Positions 59,666 through 64,000 of a DNA stretch of 64,000 nt are shown in pieces. The translations under genes were made by a program, and so were the position numbers. Under the pieces are notes generated by a model. It made no database searches. It was not told the origin of the DNA and saw nothing but the letters and a program-made list of their open reading frames with translations. The first letter of the stretch is position 1. The number at the start of each line of letters is the position of its first letter. The stretch spans positions 28,617,297 through 28,681,296 of the forward strand of contig CM069935.1 of the NCBI GenBank assembly GCA_036172225.1. Reading direction: 5' to 3'. The DNA is from Cryptocoryne crispatula var. balansae. Lineage: Eukaryota > Streptophyta > Magnoliopsida > Alismatales > Araceae.

Positions 59666-59830
59666 CTGCTTATCAGAAAATTGAAGCTGTTCAGCAACAA
59701 AAAGAATGTTACTGCAGACACCTGGTAATGAACTTCTTTGAAAGTTTTCAGCAATTTGATTGTACTCAATTATGTTCACCCTGAAGCCAGTGCTCCAGAA
59801 AATTTTGTCCAACCATCTCTCTGTAGTTAC
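59666..59830 (-). CDS. Candidate internal exon (55 codons) of an unidentified host gene
   Basis: On the minus strand a 165-base open segment is bounded by a good acceptor (cttttaatacag) and a donor (cag/gtgaat). Length is exactly 55 codons and the frame is open throughout, reading VTTERWLDKIFWSTGFRVN and further protein-like text with normal hydrophobic and polar balance. It is unlike every transposon protein in the window. I do not recognise the family. It could pair with the acidic terminal exon at 48945-49019, which would put several TEs in the intron between. Confidence 0.45.
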
Positions 59831-60144
59831 CTGTATTAAAAGAAAGCAGGTGAGTACAAAGGACATATTCTTGACCTTGAGAGCAGATCAGGTAAAAACA
59901 ATACATAAGATTATTGATTGGGAAAGTATATGAACCGATGAACCGGAAAAGTAAGGAGTTTGAAATAAACAAAACTAAGATTGCATAAGCTAATTGCAGT
60001 TATAACTTAAACAAAAAAATGGAAAAACGACACTCAATCTTCCATTTACAATCTCCATAATTTTCAATGTTCAGTTTGATCCAGACAACGACCGGATGTG
60101 AAAATGTGTGTACTTAACTAAATTCATGTGCTAATCGTTTTTTA
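59831..60144. other. Unannotated stretch
   Basis: AT-rich sequence with no recognised feature; it could be intron. Confidence 0.3.
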
Positions 60145-60600
60145 ATAGGGTCAGAGACCAAAAGTCTATTAATTCAGAAAGACGTACAATGAAAGGGGAG
60201 GAGCAAAAGAAGAGAAGAGAAAAGAAAAAGAGGTTGAGGGCGGGCTCAATTACCAGAACGGCAATTAAACCCCCCCCCCCCAACTAAAAGAAAATGGAAT
60301 ATAACACCAGAAGTCTTTCCTTGAAAAGGGTCTCCGAGACCGGGAAGAAACCACCAACCAGCCACTCACATAAGAGGACAGCAAAAGAATTATAGGTTTC
60401 GGGTTCTCACAGTGGTCTTCACAGATTCCTTTATTCCTTGTGCGTTAGACGAACCAAAACATTGCCAGTAAGATGAGCTTCCATATGTACAATTCAAAAG
60501 GCCAAGAGTTCTTCGGGAGCCAATCAAGCACAAGTGACAAAATATCTGCAGGTTTCAACCAATGCACCTTCCAACACTTGAATATGGTGCTTCAAACCAA
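60145..60600 (-). mobile_element. 3' end of an L1-type LINE, minus strand
   Basis: Minus text reads an open end (PADILSLVLDWLPKNSWPF, then LILLAMFWFV and a stop at about 60450), followed by an untranslated tail with aattaatagacttttggtct and ending attaaaaaacg. Such a tail is commonly seen at the 3' end of plant LINEs. Only about 450 bases survive. It may be a 5'-truncated insertion. No target duplication found. Confidence 0.45.
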
Positions 60601-60602
60601 GG

Positions 60603-60720
60603 AAGGCCGGGTTGGGGGTCGGCCCCGGGTTGGTCGGCCCCAACCCTGCCCGGTTGGGCTGGGTTGCCGACCCAGTTGCAACCCGGCCTGACTGGGTCAG
60701 TTTTTTTTAAAAAAAATTTA
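60603..60720. repeat. hAT-like GC-rich terminal fragment
   Basis: Starts aaggccgggttgggggtcgg and is dense in ggtcgg and gttggg words. It resembles the right edge of the element at 47510-48425 in reverse complement. Confidence 0.5.
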
Positions 60721-61699
60721 AAAAAATGAAAAAAATCTGAAAAATTAAGAAAAATCAGAAAAATTACTTAGAAATTTGCAAAAAATAAAAGATATGTGTT
60801 GGCACTCAAAAAATAGTCATGTACAATGAAGAGCATGCCACGTAAGTGTTAAAAAAAAGAAAAAAAAAAAGAGAAAGCAGGCCAGCAATTGAAGGAAGAT
60901 CGGTTGGGCCAGGGGCTGAAGTCTGAAACAGCCCAATCGGGCTAGCAGTCCATGGAGCCAGCAATCATCGGCCCATGGATGCCATCTCCTATATAACCAG
61001 TCCACGTCAAAAAAAAAAAAAAGAAGAAGAAGAGAAGAAAAGAGAGGAGGGAGCTGGGTAGTCACGACCCAGACTCAATCTGCCAAAGATGGCCCGACAA
61101 AACCAGTCGCCTATGGATTTAGCCAAAGTCGGCCCATTCACGCCCATCTCTCCTGGCTGGCCCATTCAAAAAAAAAGAAAAAAAAATATAAAGGAAGAGA
61201 GGCTGTCGGATTGGGGAAGGAAACCGACTCCCGTCGGATTCCCCCCGGAGCCAGTGTTAGAGATGGCAAGTTTCGGAGGCAGTAGAAAGCCGTCGAGAGC
61301 AGAAAACGGAAGGGGCAGCAATCGACGTTGGGAATCCTACAAAGAGGGAAAGACTTCCCAACAAATCGATCCCGTATGTTTCGGGATTGCTCCGAGTCCT
61401 TCTCGGAGCCGCAACTCCCATCTCGGGAGGATTCCTAGCAGGGGAACGAGACGGCTCATGCCTATATAGGCTCTGCCAGACCCGCATGAAGAGACCCCAG
61501 AGCAGAGCCGCGCGTGAACACCCCCCCCCCCGAAGGAGAGCGATCGAGAGACCGAGAGAGGGAGGTGACAGAAGGCTTACCGGAGTCGTCCCCCTAGGCC
61601 GTTGCTCGAAGCCCCTTCGATTGTCTGTCCGGAAGCCTCCAAGCCCGCAGGCCCTTCCGGAGGCTCTCGTCGCGGAAGTTCCTGCCGCAAGAAACCTTC

Positions 61700-61790
61700 G
61701 CCGGAAGCCCTCCGTCGCCGGAAGTGCCTGCCGTAAGAAGCCCCCACCGGAACCCCTCCGTCGCCGGAAACTCCCGCCGTAAGGGTCCTT
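61700..61790. repeat. GC-rich tandem repeat, 46-base period
   Basis: tccgtcgccggaa occurs at 61711 and 61757, with tgccgtaag/cgccgtaag after each; a weaker unit precedes. Confidence 0.6.
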
Positions 61791-62299
61791 TTCCTTCTAC
61801 CTCCGTCGAAGGGCCAAGGGATGCGCCGCCAGAGCCTCTTCCGCCGTCGGGTGCTGCCGAGGCTCCGTTGAAGCCGCCGCTGCCGTCGCCTGATCGGGGG
61901 GAGGAGAAGAGGGCCGCTGATTATTTTTTTTTCAAACTTATGTCCAGCTGGGGGTATATCATGAGAAGAGGAGGCGCGCAAGTCCGATTTTGACCCGTGG
62001 TCAAAATTGGGTAGGGCCCACCCAGGAAAAAGGAGGCAAAAAAAAGAAAATGGAGCCGCAGCCGCGGCCGGGCGCGCGCGTGAGCAGCAGGAAGAGGGGG
62101 GAGTTGACCTGCTGGTCAACTCTGTGGGGCCCACCTTCTAAAGGGGTTAAAAAAAAGGAAAAGGAAGGGGAAGAAGGAGATGGGCTACGGCCCAATATCC
62201 CTCCGGTGAACAGTGCTCCGGAGCTAAAAAATTAAAAAATTTTAAAAGGAACAATCAAGTTCAAACTTAAATAAAAATGCACCTAATTAATTCAACAAA

Positions 62300-62600
62300 C
62301 CGAGGCGAGCATCCGGCCGGCTAAAAACCCGCCTCATGGTCTCGGCATAACTTAAAAGAATCAAAATAAATGGGCAAGCAATAGGCCGGCTTTAAGCACG
62401 TCTATTGACCCATAATTCAAAAAATAAAATAAAATAAACAATAAATAGAAATTAAATAACAATCTACTTAATTAATCAACAAACCGAGACGAGCATCCGG
62501 CCGGCTAAAAACCCGCCTCATGGTCTTGGCTTAGTTTAAAGGAATTCAAAACAAAGAGGGAAAGCAATGGGCCGGCTTTAAGCACGCCCCTTGACCCTTT
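62300..62600. repeat. Two-copy tandem repeat, 184-base period
   Basis: cgagcatccggccggctaaa starts at 62306 and 62490, and ggccggctttaagcacg follows each at 62384 and 62569. It sits where the other two LTR-family copies have their own short tandem repeats. Confidence 0.8.
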
Positions 62601-63771
62601 AAGGTGGACATACAAAGGTCTAGTTAAAAGACCCCAATGTCTTACCATGCCCCAAGAGGGAGTTGTTTTGCCCATTATGCCATGGGGAGGTTGTGCATGA
62701 TCAACATGCCAATATGCCCAAACCATAGGCTAATGAGGTAGACCAACCATGGGAAGAGTACCCACAAGCTTATCAAAAGCCGGGTATGCTCAACCTTGAA
62801 CCGGTTGGGAGAAGACTCCATATGCCTATCAAAGGCAGGACCATGCTCAAATTTCCGAGATAACAAGACAGGATTTCCATATGCCTATCAAAGGCTGGAA
62901 TATGTTCAAGACTACACTCAAGACTGACATATACTAGATCCCGAATTGAGGGGATGTCACAGTTGTAAAAGAGAGGAAGCTGGAGGACTTGTGAACTTCA
63001 AACAATGAAGAATTCAATGATCAATGCAAGGAGAAAACAGTCCTTGCCGGAATGAATGAATGCAAGCACATTAAAAACTGAATTTAAATCTGAAATTTCA
63101 ATAAAATAAAACATTTAAAAATCCGAAACCCAAGCAAAATCCAAACTGTAAAAATCCGAAATCTGCATTGGATCCAAAGAGTTTGAACCGCACATCTAAA
63201 ATCAAAAAACCAAGATCTGGGGTCTAGAAAACTGAAATGCTGAAACAAAAAGTCTGCAATTGAATCATGTGGAAACAAGAAACAAAAAATCTGAAACCTG
63301 TAAAATATGTAATTCAACTGAAACAAAAGATCTGAAATTGTAAAAATCTGAAGATCCGAAACTTGCAAATCAATAAACAAAATCAATTAACAAATTCAAA
63401 TTGAACCAAACTTAAATCAATAAACAACTCAAATCAATTGATTCAATTAAAAATGAACAAATCAAATTTCAACCCAAACCAAAAGCAATTAACAAATTAA
63501 ATTCAACTCAAACTAAATTCAAATCAATTCAACTCAAATCAATTTTAATCAAATTCAAATTAAATTTAAAATTAAATTAAATGCTTGCCTTCCATCAAAT
63601 TCATGGGACTGTTTTCTCCTATGTGTGTATGTGAATGCTTATTTTGTGGATGTATGTCTTCTACTTCAATGAATTGCTATGACGATAATCAAGGGTATTC
63701 GAGTTATCTCGATGTAATTAACGTCGGATCTTCGCACCATCTGACGGGGAGAGGTCAAAACAAATTTTCAA

Positions 63772-64000
63772 AGAACCTAACAACCTCAACATGTAATTTT
63801 GACCCTAGTTAGTACTTTTATGGAATATCATCTATTTTCCTAAGAAGTCAATACTAAGGTATAATCCAAATGCAAATGGAAAATGAATTTCCAAAAACAG
63901 AAAAGAATTAATCTTTTTAAAATCGAGGTTACAAGAACCTAACAACCTCAACATGTAATTTTGACCCTAGTTAGTACTTTTATGGAATACCATCTATTTT
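63772..64000. repeat. Direct repeat, 162-base period, at the window edge
   Basis: agaacctaacaacctcaaca and at least 45 more bases occur at 63772 and again at 63934, with one difference before the window ends. Confidence 0.85.

Larger units (their letters stand above)
60800..64000 (+). mobile_element. Third copy of the long LTR family, runs off the window
   Basis: It is the mirror image of 16147-19250 and 28288-37600. In plus order it has a TATA box (cctatataacc, 60988-60998), a GC-rich leader (61200-62200), a tandem repeat (62300-62600), tgcctatcaaagg (62883), an AT-rich caaattcaaatc stretch (63400-63570) and the cgaagatccgacg/gacctctcccc block (63720-63760). If it is the 5' LTR of another Tat element, the primer site should lie just right of base 64000. 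Frames in the GC-rich part overlap on both strands and are not convincing. Confidence 0.5.

Noticed and set aside
61089..62235. Arg/Pro-rich ORFs of 76-185 residues on both strands
   Set aside because: They overlap on opposite strands in the GC-rich leader of the third LTR copy and carry no recognisable domain.

Overview
This window is nuclear DNA from a flowering plant with a repeat-rich genome. A monocot is likely, because the one intact gene has a strongly GC-rich 5' half that fades to AT-rich codons at its 3' end, as is common in grasses and other monocots. I see one confident host gene, an intronless SEC15 exocyst subunit (25157-27649, +). The rest is mostly nested transposable elements (TEs) and their wreckage. 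There are no rRNA or tRNA genes, CRISPR arrays or prokaryotic features.

Layout. (1) 1 to about 19250, minus strand: a very large, decayed Ty3/gypsy element of the Tat lineage (Ogre/Retand/Grande-like). Reading leftward it has a long 5' LTR, a primer-binding site, a Ser/Arg-rich leader ORF, gag, protease, RT, a standard RNase H, a second archaeal-type RNase H and integrase. A long 3' region follows, holding tandem repeats, a 400-base polypyrimidine tract and a plus-strand (antisense) coiled-coil ORF. Two solo LTRs, each with a perfect 5-base target duplication (4675-6067 and 10012-12080), are inserted in its coding region. (2) About 19310-22921, plus: a 5'-truncated L1-type LINE with endonuclease remnant, RT, zf-RVT and RNase H. 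(3) 22922-25156: intergenic DNA with an AT-rich repeat, then the SEC15 promoter. (4) 25157-28287: SEC15 and its 3' flank. (5) 28288-37600: a second LTR-family copy, split by a hAT transposon. (6) 37633-44474: a minus-strand hAT relic carrying an LTR-like insertion. (7) 45811-46295: an inverted partial copy of the SEC15 3' flank, followed by a SINE with a 10-base target duplication. (8) 47.5-60.7 kb: hAT relics, MITEs and a LINE 3' end, with two exon-like segments (48945-49019 and 59666-59830, minus) that may belong to a second, unidentified host gene whose introns are packed with TEs. (9) 60.8 kb to the end: a third copy of the long LTR family, plus orientation.

Most TE reading frames carry stops, frameshifts or lost catalytic residues, so little here looks capable of autonomous movement. 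I found no clear case of an undescribed biological system. The points most worth checking are the antisense ORF and hypervariable 3' region of the Tat element, the repeated palindromic TATA motifs in the first solo LTR, the inverted copy of the SEC15 3' flank, and the possible hidden minus-strand gene at 49-60 kb.
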